DNA of 64,000 nt, taken from the NCBI RefSeq assembly GCF_029626155.1, contig NZ_JARUBL010000001.1, forward strand, positions 4,320,501 through 4,384,500. Reading direction: 5' to 3'. Of this stretch, positions 51,689-60,424 are shown piece after piece. A program made the position numbers and the translations under genes. Source of the DNA: Solwaraspora sp. WMMD1047 (GTDB taxonomy: Bacteria; Actinomycetota; Actinomycetes; Mycobacteriales; Micromonosporaceae). Below the pieces are notes generated by a model. It was not told the DNA's origin, searched no databases, and saw nothing but the letters and a program-made list of their open reading frames with translations. Position 1 is the first letter of the stretch. Each line of letters begins with the position of its first letter.

Positions 51689-52032
51689 TTGTTGGCCGGG
51701 TCCTGCAGGCGGGCGAGGTGCGTCTCCAGCCGATCCATCCGCTCCGACCACGCGCGCCGGCTCTCCTCGATCCAGGAGAGCGCGGCGCCGAGCACCGCCG
51801 GTTCGAGCCGGCACGGCCGGGTCTGCCGGTGCCGCCCCCGGCTGATCAGGCCGGACTGTTCGAGCACCCGGAGGTGCTGCGACACGGCCTGCATGGTCAT
51901 GGCGTACGGCTCGGCCAGCTCCTTGACCGTCGCCTCGCCCACGCTCAGCCGGGCCACGATGTCTCGCCTGGTCCGGTCGCTGAGCGCCGTGAACAGGGCA
52001 TCGAGCTGCTGATCCTCGGCGGTACTTACCAT
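51685..52032 (-). CDS. ArsR-family repressor
   Basis: The 115-residue winged-helix protein has DALFTALSDRTRRDIVARLS, YAMTMQAVSQHLRVLEQSGL and a basic wing GRHRQTRPCRLEP. This is the ArsR subtype that sits ahead of SRPBCC genes and lacks a metal site. It heads the operon and probably autoregulates through the palindrome just upstream. Confidence 0.9.
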   Translation of the reverse strand: MVSTAEDQQLDALFTALSDRTRRDIVARLSVGEATVKELAEPYAMTMQAVSQHLRVLEQSGLISRGRHRQTRPCRLEPAVLGAALSWIEESRRAWSERMDRLETHLARLQDPANK

Positions 52033-52043
52033 GCGGGTTACTC

Positions 52044-52055
52044 AAGCATCTGCTT
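52044..52055. promoter_or_regulatory. candidate ArsR operator
   Basis: AAGCA-TC-TGCTT is a perfect inverted repeat 11 bases upstream of the ArsR start. It is similar in position and AT-richness to that of the other ArsR cassette. Confidence 0.5.
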
Positions 52056-52114
52056 TATCAAGTGTCAACTAGAGGAACTCGCCCTCTACCTGACTGGGTT
52101 CTCCGTTTTACGCG

Positions 52115-52465
52115 TTGTACGCTGCGGTGGTGGTGGAGCGGGACTACGGCTGGACGGATGCCGGCAAGGCCAGCGCGATGAGCCTGAGCCGGGATCCGCG
52201 GACCATGAGCCGCGAGGAGCTGGTGGCGTACTTCGACCGGGGCGGCGACATCTCCGAACTGCTGCGCGACGCGGCGAGAGGCCCCGACCTGGGTCCGGCG
52301 CCGACCCCGGAGAGCGTGCCGATGATCGTGACCGGGGTACGGCTGTCCGCCACCGCCGTCCGACGGCTGGACGAGCTGGCCGGCAACGACAAGGGCGGCC
52401 GGTCGGGCCTGATCCGCCAGGCGATCGACGAGTTCCTCGCCCGGCACACCACCGAAGCGGCCTGA
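52115..52465 (+). CDS. ribbon-helix-helix (CopG-like) DNA-binding protein
   Basis: The C-terminal 50 residues form an RHH domain: VTGVRLSATAVRRLDELAG, then GGRSGLIRQAIDEFLAR. The N-terminal half has SRDPRTMSREELVAYFDRGGDISELL. RHH proteins bind DNA as antitoxins or regulators. No toxin is adjacent. Start is uncertain: TTG at 52115 or GTG at 52127-52133, with no ribosome site. A broken copy lies at 48643-48802. Confidence 0.72.
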   Translation: MYAAVVVERDYGWTDAGKASAMSLSRDPRTMSREELVAYFDRGGDISELLRDAARGPDLGPAPTPESVPMIVTGVRLSATAVRRLDELAGNDKGGRSGLIRQAIDEFLARHTTEAA

Positions 52466-52512
52466 GCCGGATCAGCTGCGGAGTCCGGCCAGCGCTCGCG
52501 GCCGGCGGGCCG

Positions 52513-53184
52513 TCAGCCGAGCAGGCCCGCGCGCTGGGCGAGCATCGCCGCCCGCACCCGATTGTCACAGCCGAGTTTCGCGAAGACCCGGTACAGGTGG
52601 GTCTTCACCGTCCCCTCACTGACCCAGAGCCGGGCGCCGATCTCCGCGTTGGACAATCCCTGCGCGACCAACACCAGAACCTCGCGCTCACGATCGCTGA
52701 GCGTGGCGACCATCCGCAGCTCCTCCTGCGCGGGGGCGGGCGGCGGCGGCAGCCGGTCGAGCACCTGCCGGGTGACCTTCGGCGACAGGAACGCGGCGCC
52801 GGAGGCGGCGGCCCGGATCGCCTGGGGCAGTTCCTCGGCGGCCGACTCCTTGAGCAGAAAGCCGGCCGCGCCCGCGGCGAGCGCCTGGGCGACGTACTCG
52901 TCCTCGCCGAACGTGGTGAGCACGACGACGGACACCGAGGGGGCGACCCGACGGATCTCGCGCAGCGCACCCAGCCCGTCTAGGACCGGCATCCGGATGT
53001 CCAGCAGCGCGACGTCCGGCCGGTGCCGCACGGTGAGGTCGACCGCCTCGCGGCCGTCGGCCGCCTCCGCGACGAGCTCGAATCCTCCGCTGGCGCCCAT
53101 GATCGCCGCGATGGCGGTACGGATGAGCCGGTCGTCGTCGGCCAGCAGAACGCGGATGTCACTCACGACAGGGCTTCCCGTCAT
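52513..53184 (-). CDS. NarL/FixJ-family response regulator
   Basis: The 223-residue protein has a receiver domain with phospho-acceptor Asp in DVALLDIRMPVLDG, acidic pair ADDDR and KESAAEELPQA with the conserved Lys. A LuxR HTH follows: LSDREREVLVLVAQGLSNAEIGARLWVSEGTVKTH (split residues ~153-190). It lies 7 bases after the histidine kinase gene and forms a two-component system with it. The ATG at 53184 or the GTG six codons later could be the start. Confidence 0.92.
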   Translation of the reverse strand: MTGSPVVSDIRVLLADDDRLIRTAIAAIMGASGGFELVAEAADGREAVDLTVRHRPDVALLDIRMPVLDGLGALREIRRVAPSVSVVVLTTFGEDEYVAQALAAGAAGFLLKESAAEELPQAIRAAASGAAFLSPKVTRQVLDRLPPPPAPAQEELRMVATLSDREREVLVLVAQGLSNAEIGARLWVSEGTVKTHLYRVFAKLGCDNRVRAAMLAQRAGLLG

Positions 53185-53191
53185 CGTCTGG

Positions 53192-54760
53192 TCAGGACCC
53201 CTCGTCCAGGAACTCCTGCTTGTCGACGAGGACGCCGTCGCGAAAGCAGAACCGGAATATCAGGTCCTGCCCGGTCTCCACGGCGAGCTGCTCGGCCAGG
53301 GAGGCACGGTAGTCGACGCAGCTGGCGTCCGGCGCCACCACTCCCCCGACCGCACCGCTGATTCCGCCGTCATCGGGCAGCAGCGCGCGGACCTCGTCGG
53401 CGTCCTGGCCGACGCGGGCCTGGTCGAACGTCGCGCGGTCGACGGTGACGAAGGCGGTGGTGAGCCACAGCCCGGCGCCGCAGATCGCCAACACGCCGCA
53501 GATGGCAAGCGTGGTCGCCGCGAGCGTGAGCCGGGACCGACGGCGGTCCCGGTCGACCAACTCCGCGAAGTCGGCGCGAGCGGCCGGCGGCGGCGCCGGC
53601 CCTGCCGCGGCCGCGACCAGCGCCGACTCCGCCGGGTCCGCCAAGGTCGCCGGGTCCGCCGGACTCTCGGGGTACGGGAGTATCGCCGCCAGCCGGAACC
53701 CGCCGTCGGGGGTCGCGCCGTGGTACAGCGTGCCGCCCGCAACCCGGACCCGCTCGGCCAGGCCCAGCAGACCCTGCCCGGAGGTCTGCCGGACGACCCT
53801 TCGCCCGGCCGTATTGGTCACACTCGCGACCAGGGCGTCCAGCTCGTACCGCAGCGACAGCACGATGTCGCCGCCGTGCGCGTGGCGCAGCGCGTTCGTC
53901 ACCCCCTCCTGGATCACCCGGTAGGCCGCGTGTTCGGTGAGCGGAGCGAGTGGACGGTCGTCGCCCGCTCCGACGATCGTGACCCGGGAGCCGGCCGCGC
54001 GGGCGCTCTGCGCCAGCTCGTCGAGGCTGGTGAGTGACGGCACCGGCGACTGTGTGTCGTCCTGGCCGAGGATGCCCAGGATCTGCCGCAGCTCGGCCAT
54101 CGCCGCGGCCGACGTCTCCCGCAGCAGCGGCGCGTTGCCGTCGCGGGACATGCCCGCGTAGAGCGAGATCAGGGTCAGTTTGTGACCGAGCGAGTCGTGC
54201 AGGTCCCGGGCGATGCGGGTCCGTTCGCGGGCCTGCGCCTGCCGGGCGATGTCGTCCTGCTGGCGGTGCAGCAGCACGTTGCGGCGGTGCATGGCGGCGA
54301 GCAGTGTCCGACGTCGCCGCACCAGCCGCCCGGCCGCGGCAGGGAAGACCGCGAACAGCACGAACGCCGCCGACAGTACGACGGCCGTCGACGCGTCAGG
54401 TCGCTCCTCCCACCACCACGCCGCGCCGAGGAAGCAGGCCCAGGCCGCGGCCAGGCCGACGGCGAGCTGCCACCACCGGGCCGCGCGGTAGCTGAACGAC
54501 ACGCTCAGCACCGCCAGCAGCAAACTGTTCTCACCGCCGGTCCAGAGGCCAACGATCGCGGCCGCGAGGTAGGCGGCCAGCGGATTCACCAGCCGACCCA
54601 CCAGCAGGATCGGAGTGCTCACGCCAACCAGCCAAGGCGCCGCCGGGTGGACGCCGGCGGTGACCGCCGGGATCGTCGACCCGGCGGTCACCAGCACCGT
54701 CAGCAGGATCTCGTAGGTCAGTCGCCACGACCCAGCCCGGCGCAGCGTGGCCAGAACCAT
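53192..54760 (-). CDS. HisKA_3-type sensor histidine kinase with C-terminal membrane extension
   Basis: The 522-residue kinase has about five N-terminal membrane helices (1-145). A HisKA_3 segment ARERTRIARDLHDSLGH has the phospho-His near 189, and an HATPase ends with EGVTNALRHAHGG and GQGLLGLAERVRVAGG. After it comes a further membrane helix (about 410-430) and a ~75-residue outside domain (FDQARVGQDADEVRALLPD, two Cys) resembling a small SmpA/BLIP-like module. This extension is unusual for NarL-type kinases. Cognate regulator follows directly. Confidence 0.85.
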   Translation of the reverse strand: MVLATLRRAGSWRLTYEILLTVLVTAGSTIPAVTAGVHPAAPWLVGVSTPILLVGRLVNPLAAYLAAAIVGLWTGGENSLLLAVLSVSFSYRAARWWQLAVGLAAAWACFLGAAWWWEERPDASTAVVLSAAFVLFAVFPAAAGRLVRRRRTLLAAMHRRNVLLHRQQDDIARQAQARERTRIARDLHDSLGHKLTLISLYAGMSRDGNAPLLRETSAAAMAELRQILGILGQDDTQSPVPSLTSLDELAQSARAAGSRVTIVGAGDDRPLAPLTEHAAYRVIQEGVTNALRHAHGGDIVLSLRYELDALVASVTNTAGRRVVRQTSGQGLLGLAERVRVAGGTLYHGATPDGGFRLAAILPYPESPADPATLADPAESALVAAAAGPAPPPAARADFAELVDRDRRRSRLTLAATTLAICGVLAICGAGLWLTTAFVTVDRATFDQARVGQDADEVRALLPDDGGISGAVGGVVAPDASCVDYRASLAEQLAVETGQDLIFRFCFRDGVLVDKQEFLDEGS

Positions 54761-54790
54761 TGCGTATTCCTACCAGTCACCGGCGCCCGC

Positions 54791-55048
54791 TCACCCGCCG
54801 CCGCCCCGCGCGATCCGCTCCACGGCGTCGCGCGCCTGGAGGATGCCGGCGCCGGTGCGCTCCCGGTAGATGCGGATGGCCCGGGCCCGGTCACCGCCGC
54901 CGAGAATTCTCGTGACGTCCTTGTGCAACGCGGCGAAATCGATCGGTTTGCTGGCGACCACCGCGCGGGCGCGCCGATTGAGGTATCCGGCAGTGATCAG
55001 CATGAGGACTCCGACGAGGCCGATACCCAGCACAATCTTCCATGTCAT
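54791..55048 (-). CDS. small membrane protein with bL12 C-terminal-like domain
   Basis: The 85-residue product has one transmembrane helix (about 4-22). The C-terminal segment AIRIYRERTGAGILQARDAVERI closely recalls the ribosomal protein bL12 C-terminal domain. It is translated 30 bases before the histidine kinase start and is probably part of the same operon. A stand-alone membrane-tethered L12-like domain could dock onto a partner; function unknown. Confidence 0.7.
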   Translation of the reverse strand: MTWKIVLGIGLVGVLMLITAGYLNRRARAVVASKPIDFAALHKDVTRILGGGDRARAIRIYRERTGAGILQARDAVERIARGGGG

Positions 55049-55222
55049 GCGGGAAAGTCTGTCGGTGGCGGCCCGCTGCCCGCGTCTGCCGGACGACTGA
55101 CGCTCAGCGGGCCACGCTCAGTCTTTCGTTGACTTGACCATCTCGCGCCGGCTGACCTTGACCTCAAGCGCGGTGGAAGTTCAAGACTGGTTGTTCTCCG
55201 TCAGCAACCGGGAGGTAACGCC

Positions 55223-56209
55223 ATGCACGCCGTCGTGCTGCACGAGTTCGGACCCGCTCACAATCTCCGCTACGAGACCTTCCCCGATCCCGTACCGGGG
55301 GCGGGCGAGGTCCGGATCCGGGTGGCGGCCGCGGGCGTCCACCAGATCGAGACGGCGATGCGGCAAGGTCTGGATATCGGACCGCCGCTTCCCGAACTTC
55401 CGGCGGTCTTCGGCGGAGAGGTGGCCGGGGTCGTCGAATCGGTCGGCCCGGACATCGACAACGACTGGCTCGGCGCCGAGGTGGTGACCGCACGCAGCAG
55501 ACCCGGAGGCTATGCCGAACTCTCGGTCGCCAACGTCTCGTCTCTACACCGGATTCCGGCCGGCCTGGGGCCCGAGGCCGCCGTGACGATGGTAATGACC
55601 GGCACCACCACCATCGGTCTGCTCGACATCGCCGAGGTCACCTCCGACGACGTCGTCCTGATCACCTCCGCTGCCGGTGGCATCGGCCGGCTGGCCGTCC
55701 AGTTCGCCCGCCAGGTCGGCGCCACGGTCATCGGCGCGGCGGGCGGCCCGGCGAAGACGGCGGCCGTGCGCGCACTCGGGGCCGACTTCGCGGTCGACTA
55801 CAACCTGCCGGGCTGGGCGGGCACGCTCCGCGCCGCCCTGGACGGGCGCGGCGTCACGCTTGTGCTCGACGGTGTCGAGGGCGACAACGGACGGGCCGCG
55901 TTCGGGCTGCTGGCCGAAGGCGGTCGTTACGTCACCATCGGCGCGGCGTCCCGGGAGGAGTTCCGACCCGATGAGACGGAGCTGAAGGAGCGCGGCGTGA
56001 CCTTCATCGACGCGCTGGCCCTGCTCCTGGCGGGCCAGGACCGGGCCGTGGACGAGGTACGAGCACTCGCGGCGGCCGCTGAGGGCAGACTCGTGCCCGC
56101 CTTCCAGACCTTCCCCCTCTCGCAGGCCGCCCAGGCACACGCCGCCCTGGAGGCCCGGGAAACGACAGGCAAGGTCATTCTCGTCCCCGACGACCGGCTG
56201 CTGCCCTGA
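55223..56209 (+). CDS. zinc-type alcohol dehydrogenase/quinone oxidoreductase (MDR family)
   Basis: The 328-residue protein has the MDR layout: a GroES-like N-terminal domain (MHAVVLHEFGPAHNL, then EVAGVVESVGPDI) and a Rossmann cofactor domain with ITSAAGGIGRLAVQFARQVG and GAAGGPAKTAA. Catalytic zinc cysteines are absent, so it belongs to the quinone reductase-like, NADPH-dependent branch. It probably reduces a small quinone or enone. The ATG has GGGAGG upstream. Divergent from the bL12-like gene. Confidence 0.88.
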   Translation: MHAVVLHEFGPAHNLRYETFPDPVPGAGEVRIRVAAAGVHQIETAMRQGLDIGPPLPELPAVFGGEVAGVVESVGPDIDNDWLGAEVVTARSRPGGYAELSVANVSSLHRIPAGLGPEAAVTMVMTGTTTIGLLDIAEVTSDDVVLITSAAGGIGRLAVQFARQVGATVIGAAGGPAKTAAVRALGADFAVDYNLPGWAGTLRAALDGRGVTLVLDGVEGDNGRAAFGLLAEGGRYVTIGAASREEFRPDETELKERGVTFIDALALLLAGQDRAVDEVRALAAAAEGRLVPAFQTFPLSQAAQAHAALEARETTGKVILVPDDRLLP

Positions 56210-56249
56210 GGTCGTGGCGCCTGCCGGCCGGCAGGCGTGGCCGGTCCGG

Positions 56250-58055
56250 TCAGTGCCGGCGCCACTCGTGGTCGTACCCGTTGTCTCTCCTGCCCTCGTC
56301 CCGGTCGGCGACCGTGGTGCGGTAGCCGGTGGCGTCGAGGCGGGCGGTGGCGGGGCGGCCAGGGTGGCGGGCGGCGAGGCGGCGTACCGGGTCGGTCAGG
56401 GTTGCGGTGTCGAGCAGGTCGGCGAGGTGGCCGGTGATCGGCTTGGGGTGTTGTGGGATGGGGATCGGGTGGTTCGGGTCGGTGGGGACGGCGGCGGCGA
56501 TGACCGCGCCGAGGTAGCGCAGGCAGTACGCGACGGCTTCCGGGACGCTGTGCCGGTGCGCCTCCGGATGCCGGCCGATGGGGGCGGCCGGGTCGACGAG
56601 GTTTACCGCCCATGTGACGCCGAGGCGGCGGCGGGGGTCGCCGGGGTCGAGGCGGTGGTCGACGGCGGTGATCTCGATGGCGAGGTCCAGGCCGAGGGCG
56701 AGCCGGGCGAGGTCGGCCAGGCCCGGTCCGGGCCAGTCGTTGGCGCGGACGATCAGCCGGCCGGCGGGCAGCCCGGTCGCCACCCGGGTCAGGTAGGCGC
56801 GGATCGGGTCGGCGGTCGGGTCGGGCAGCTCGATGATCCCGTCACGGAGGTGCTGCCCGATGACGTGGGCGCCGTCGAGACCTGTCAGGTCGTGTGGTCG
56901 TACCCCGAAGATGTTCGCCCAGCCGGTGAGCCGGTAGTGGTCGGGTAGCCGCAGGACGGGCGGGCCGCCGCCGTAGCTGGCGACGATTGTGGCGGGCGGG
57001 TCGGGGTCGTCGGGGCGCCAGTTCAGGTGCAGGTAGCGGCCGCGCAGGTCGGTGACGGTGAGTACGGCGCCGTGCAGGAGTCGGCGGGTGCCCCGGCAGC
57101 GGGGGCAGGTGCGCTCGTCGTCGCCGGTGCCGGTGGCGTCGCAGCGCCGGCAGGGGCTGGTCGGGATGGGGTCGCCCTGGTGCCGTGGGGCGGGCGGTTC
57201 AACCGCACGTCGTACGGCGGTGGGGTGGGTGCTTGAGGCGGCCGGCGCCGGGTCGTGGGCGGGTCGTAGGGCGGTGTGCCACCAGTGGCGGTCGCGCCAG
57301 ATCGCCTGCGCCCCGGCGGCGGTCCGGCAGTCGTGGGTGAGCCGCCGTTCGAGCTGGTCGAGGTCGGGCAGCGGGCCGGGGCGCCGCTCTCCCCCGGCGG
57401 TCGGCGGGCCGGCGACGTAGGCGGGCGCGAGGTAGTGGGCGGGGGTCCACGGGTCGGGCCGGTCGAGGCCGATGGCGGCCTGGTCGACGGTGGTGCCGGC
57501 GACCGCGGCCCACAGGTCGTCGAAGAGCTGGTAGCCGCGGTCCGGCGGCGGGGCGCCGGGGTGGGCGAGGTGGATGTCCCAGGCCAGCCCGGAGCGGGTC
57601 GCCCCGGGGCGGGCGTCGATGACCAGGTCGACGCGGAGCTGGTCGGCGAGGTCGCAGAGCCTTCGCAGGTGGCCGGCCGGGTCCGGTCGGACCGGCGGGC
57701 GGGGGTCGCCGATCAGGACGATCCAGCTCCGGCCGGCGCCTCGGGCCGCCAGCACCCGGGCCTCCAGCTCGTGCCGGTACGCGGTCGGCAGGTCAGGTTT
57801 CCAGTCGGCGGGCAGGCTCAGGTCGTACGCGATGGGTTCTATGGGTTTGTGGGGTTGGTCGGGCTCGGTGAGGGTGGCGGCGGCGACGCCGGCCTGGGCG
57901 GCGAGGTCGACGATCAGCGCGCCGACCGGCAGCCGCCACCGCCCGCTCGGGCTCCGGACCGGCTCCAGAGCGCCGGGTACGAGGTTGGCGCTGGCGACCT
58001 GGCCGGTGCCCGGGTTCGCCACGCTTATCACGAGCTGGGCGCGTGGCCGGGTCAT
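56250..58055 (-). CDS. hypothetical protein with DnaJ-type zinc ribbon
   Basis: The 601-residue protein has no family I know. N-terminal ~60 residues contain LVISVANPGTGQVASANL, followed by an alpha/beta region (LVIDARPGATRSGLAWDIHL). Near 302-320 lies a CxxC pair CRRCDATGTGDDERTCPRCRG of DnaJ zinc-finger type, then another alpha/beta region (LIVRANDWPGPG). It overlaps the upstream DivIVA-like gene by ATGA, so they act together. The content of Pro/Arg suggests a mobile-element-related actinomycete protein, without proof. Confidence 0.68.
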   Translation of the reverse strand: MTRPRAQLVISVANPGTGQVASANLVPGALEPVRSPSGRWRLPVGALIVDLAAQAGVAAATLTEPDQPHKPIEPIAYDLSLPADWKPDLPTAYRHELEARVLAARGAGRSWIVLIGDPRPPVRPDPAGHLRRLCDLADQLRVDLVIDARPGATRSGLAWDIHLAHPGAPPPDRGYQLFDDLWAAVAGTTVDQAAIGLDRPDPWTPAHYLAPAYVAGPPTAGGERRPGPLPDLDQLERRLTHDCRTAAGAQAIWRDRHWWHTALRPAHDPAPAASSTHPTAVRRAVEPPAPRHQGDPIPTSPCRRCDATGTGDDERTCPRCRGTRRLLHGAVLTVTDLRGRYLHLNWRPDDPDPPATIVASYGGGPPVLRLPDHYRLTGWANIFGVRPHDLTGLDGAHVIGQHLRDGIIELPDPTADPIRAYLTRVATGLPAGRLIVRANDWPGPGLADLARLALGLDLAIEITAVDHRLDPGDPRRRLGVTWAVNLVDPAAPIGRHPEAHRHSVPEAVAYCLRYLGAVIAAAVPTDPNHPIPIPQHPKPITGHLADLLDTATLTDPVRRLAARHPGRPATARLDATGYRTTVADRDEGRRDNGYDHEWRRH

Positions 58056-58441
58056 GCCGCCGCCCCTGGTCGGAACTGGGACTGCCACTCGCGTAGCGCC
58101 TGCTTGATCCGCAGGTTCTCGTCTCGGGTGGTGGCCAGCTCGGCGCGGAGTGCGGCGAGTTCGTCGGCTACCAGGTGCAGGAAGGCGCGCACCTCCCCCG
58201 GGTCGCAGCCGTGCCGGATGTGCTCCGGGAAGCGGCGGTCGCGCACCTGGCCGGGGCTGATCGGCTCGTGCCGCACGCTGCGGTAGTACGCGCCGCCGTT
58301 CGGGCTGCGGCGGCCCACGCGGGGCGGGCCGCTGCTGGCTGGGTTCGCGATGCGGGTACGGGCGTCGAGGTCGGCGAGGAGCTCGGCCCGCCGGCGGTGG
58401 CGGCGGAGGCTCGGGAACAGGCGTCGCAGCAGTCGGCGCAC
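58052..58441 (-). CDS. DivIVA-domain protein
   Basis: The 129-residue protein has a basic N-terminus (MRRLLRRLFPSLRRHRRR). A DivIVA-type segment follows: ISPGQVRDRRFPEHIRHGCDPGEVRAFLHLVADEL, split residues about 60-95, with a coiled coil after it. DivIVA domains bind curved membranes and organise poles. The GTG at 58441 has GGGTGG upstream. Cotranscribed with the zinc-ribbon protein. The ORF start 84 codons upstream is rejected. Confidence 0.72.
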   Translation of the reverse strand: MRRLLRRLFPSLRRHRRRAELLADLDARTRIANPASSGPPRVGRRSPNGGAYYRSVRHEPISPGQVRDRRFPEHIRHGCDPGEVRAFLHLVADELAALRAELATTRDENLRIKQALREWQSQFRPGAAA

Positions 58442-58777
58442 GGTGGGACCACCCTTCGAGGTCTCAAGAGTCGTGCCGGGTTGTGCCGTGAACGGTTGGA
58501 AGGGCGGCCCGACCCCGGATAGGGGGAAGGCAGGGTCGGGCCACCCGCCCTGCGACCGCAGCCTCAATCGGCGAGTACGACCACAGAGCCGCTGGATAGT
58601 TGCCTGGGTACGACTGACGGGTCGCCGCACCGCTGGGTGACGAACAGAGCACTGCCGATCGACTTGAGCCGGGCCCTCGATCGGCTCTTCCAACCTTGGC
58701 TAGACCTTGGCTGTTTGTCAAGGGCTCTAAGCATACTGGCCAGCGCTTCAGGGCGGACTGCTTGACGCGTTGACCAG
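58442..58777. other. intergenic region with direct repeat
   Basis: Between divergent DivIVA-like and excisionase-like genes. CCTTGGCT occurs twice (58694-58701, 58705-58712). TTGACA on the minus strand at 58721-58716 is a plausible -35 for the DivIVA operon, but its -10 is poor. Confidence 0.45.
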
Positions 58778-59011
58778 ATGTCCGGCAAGCGCATCCATAA
58801 CGTCAGGCACGTGGTCAACCTCGTCTACGGGCACGCTGAGCTCGGCGAACGCCTGCGCGTTTCGCGGCAGCGGTTGGCCGAGATCACCGCTCGGCCGGAC
58901 TTTCCGGAGCCGATCGACAACCTGAAGTCCGGCCGCGTTTGGTTGAAGGCAGACATCGAACGCTGGATCAAGAAGCACCGCCCCAACTTGGACCGCCCTG
59001 ACGAGGAGTGA
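58778..59011 (+). CDS. AlpA/excisionase-like helix-turn-helix protein
   Basis: The 77-residue protein has the MerR-like winged HTH of small excisionases and AlpA regulators: GERLRVSRQRLAEITARPDFP then GRVWLKADIERWIKKH (the W-x-x-x-D-I-E-x-W end). Such proteins bind DNA to control integrase genes. No integrase is present in the window. It is the first gene of the accessory end. No clear ribosome site. Confidence 0.68.
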   Translation: MSGKRIHNVRHVVNLVYGHAELGERLRVSRQRLAEITARPDFPEPIDNLKSGRVWLKADIERWIKKHRPNLDRPDEE

Positions 59012-59432
59012 CAAGCGCCCGGAGCCCTTCGGCCTCCCAGCCAACTCCGACCTCATGGGTCAAGTACGGCAAAACAACCTCGGCTTAACCAGTGCCTGCG
59101 CTGCCTCCGTCGGATTGAGACGCCACCGGACGGCCTACGACAAACCGGTGACCGTTCATATCGCCAATTTCTGGCGTAGCGGTACAGTCGCTCGGCTTCC
59201 GCTCATGGCCACGGTCGCAGGTCAATGAAACAAGTAGCCGATGTGCGTGCACAGCTGACCAGGCGAAATGTCTACTGGCACACATCGAACAGGTGGAAGG
59301 GGTGCGTACCCTGACTGTTGACACTGTCGGTGGCCATACCTCCCATTCAGGAGTGTCGGACCCACCGGGCACAATCTTGGGGTCCATAGGTTGGGGGTGG
59401 AGCAGGTCCACCCCGCGATGCCGGAGGTTTGC
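59012..59432. other. intergenic region with TTGACA element
   Basis: The 421-base gap has no believable gene. TTGACA at 59318-59323 followed 17 bases later by TCCCAT could be a promoter for the small protein-DUF6338 pair; the -10 is weak. Confidence 0.4.
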
Positions 59433-59606
59433 ATGGCGGAAGATAGTGAAATCCACTCGCGTACGTCCCCGAGCCGCGTCTTCGAGTCGGACCGTAGCCA
59501 GAAGCTCAACGCGGCGGGAGCAGCCGCCATCCCGGTAGTCACCAGCAGCACCCCGCCGCCTCCACCGCCTCCGCCTTCAGGTACTAAGGCGAACGCGGAG
59601 TCATGA
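59433..59606 (+). CDS. small hydrophilic protein with proline run
   Basis: The 57-residue product (MAEDSEIHSRTSPSRVFESD start) has a conserved-looking core ESDRSQKLNAAGAAAIP and then a tail with eight prolines. I know no family. The ATG has GGAGG five bases upstream, and its stop overlaps the DUF6338-like start by ATGA, so the two are translated together. Confidence 0.6.
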   Translation: MAEDSEIHSRTSPSRVFESDRSQKLNAAGAAAIPVVTSSTPPPPPPPPSGTKANAES

Positions 59607-60358
59607 TCCCGTCCACACCGTTGGGTGTGGCGCTGCTGCTGATGCTGATCGCTCCCGGACTCGCCTACGTTCTGCGTCGCGAGAGGGCCGTACCGACGGG
59701 GCCCCGGACGGCGTTCCGGGAGGCGTTTCAGGTCATCTTTGTCAGCGTCGCCAGCCTGACGACCGTTGGTCTGCTGGCGACGCTGCTGCGTGCCATTGCC
59801 CCAGATCGCACCCTCAACGTGCGCGGCCTGATCCAGGCACCCGGGCCGTTCGCCCGCGACCACCACGTGCAACTCGCGTGGTGGTCCTTCGGGTTGCTTG
59901 CCGCTGCCACCGTGCTCGCGTGGGTCATGGCCGATCCGCGGATAGGCCGCTTGGCGCGACGGCTAGGCGGGCGGCGTCCCATCCGGTGGTTGACCGGTGC
60001 GGGCAATGAGGACATCACCGAAGTATCGGCGTGGTGGCGCGTCTTCGAGGAGTTGAAACCGGTTGGAACAGGGATCACTACCGTCGGCGTCCTCCTAGAC
60101 GATGGCTCGTACGTCCAGGGCAGCTTGGTGTCCTCCACTGCTGGCGGCCTCGACTACGACAAGCGGGAGCTTGTTCTGACCGCACCGCTGGTCTACGTGA
60201 CGTCGGACGGTGGTCACCACGTTCTGCCCGCCCAGATGGTGGTGATCGCAGGGCGCAACATTAACCGGCTCGACGTAACACACCTTCCCACCGAGATTTC
60301 CGATCACGGATCGGACCAGTCGGAACCGAATGGAACCGGAACGCGGGCAGGTCGCTGA
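59603..60358 (+). CDS. DUF6338-like membrane protein
   Basis: The 251-residue protein has N-terminal helices (IPSTPLGVALLLMLIAPGLAYVL and FVSVASLTTVGLLATLLRAI, pieces), a third at about 90-110 and a cytosolic C-terminal half. That half contains GVLLDDGSYVQGSLVSSTAG and APLVYVTSDGG. It resembles actinomycete DUF6338 proteins, which often lie in accessory regions. Role unknown. It is coupled to the upstream small protein and precedes the nuclease-ATPase gene by 66 bases on the same strand. Confidence 0.68.
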   Translation: MIPSTPLGVALLLMLIAPGLAYVLRRERAVPTGPRTAFREAFQVIFVSVASLTTVGLLATLLRAIAPDRTLNVRGLIQAPGPFARDHHVQLAWWSFGLLAAATVLAWVMADPRIGRLARRLGGRRPIRWLTGAGNEDITEVSAWWRVFEELKPVGTGITTVGVLLDDGSYVQGSLVSSTAGGLDYDKRELVLTAPLVYVTSDGGHHVLPAQMVVIAGRNINRLDVTHLPTEISDHGSDQSEPNGTGTRAGR

Positions 60359-60424
60359 TCTGCCCGATTGTTCTCAGTGCAACCAGCCATGAATCCGCAC
60401 CGGGACAACTTAGGGGCCATCTGC

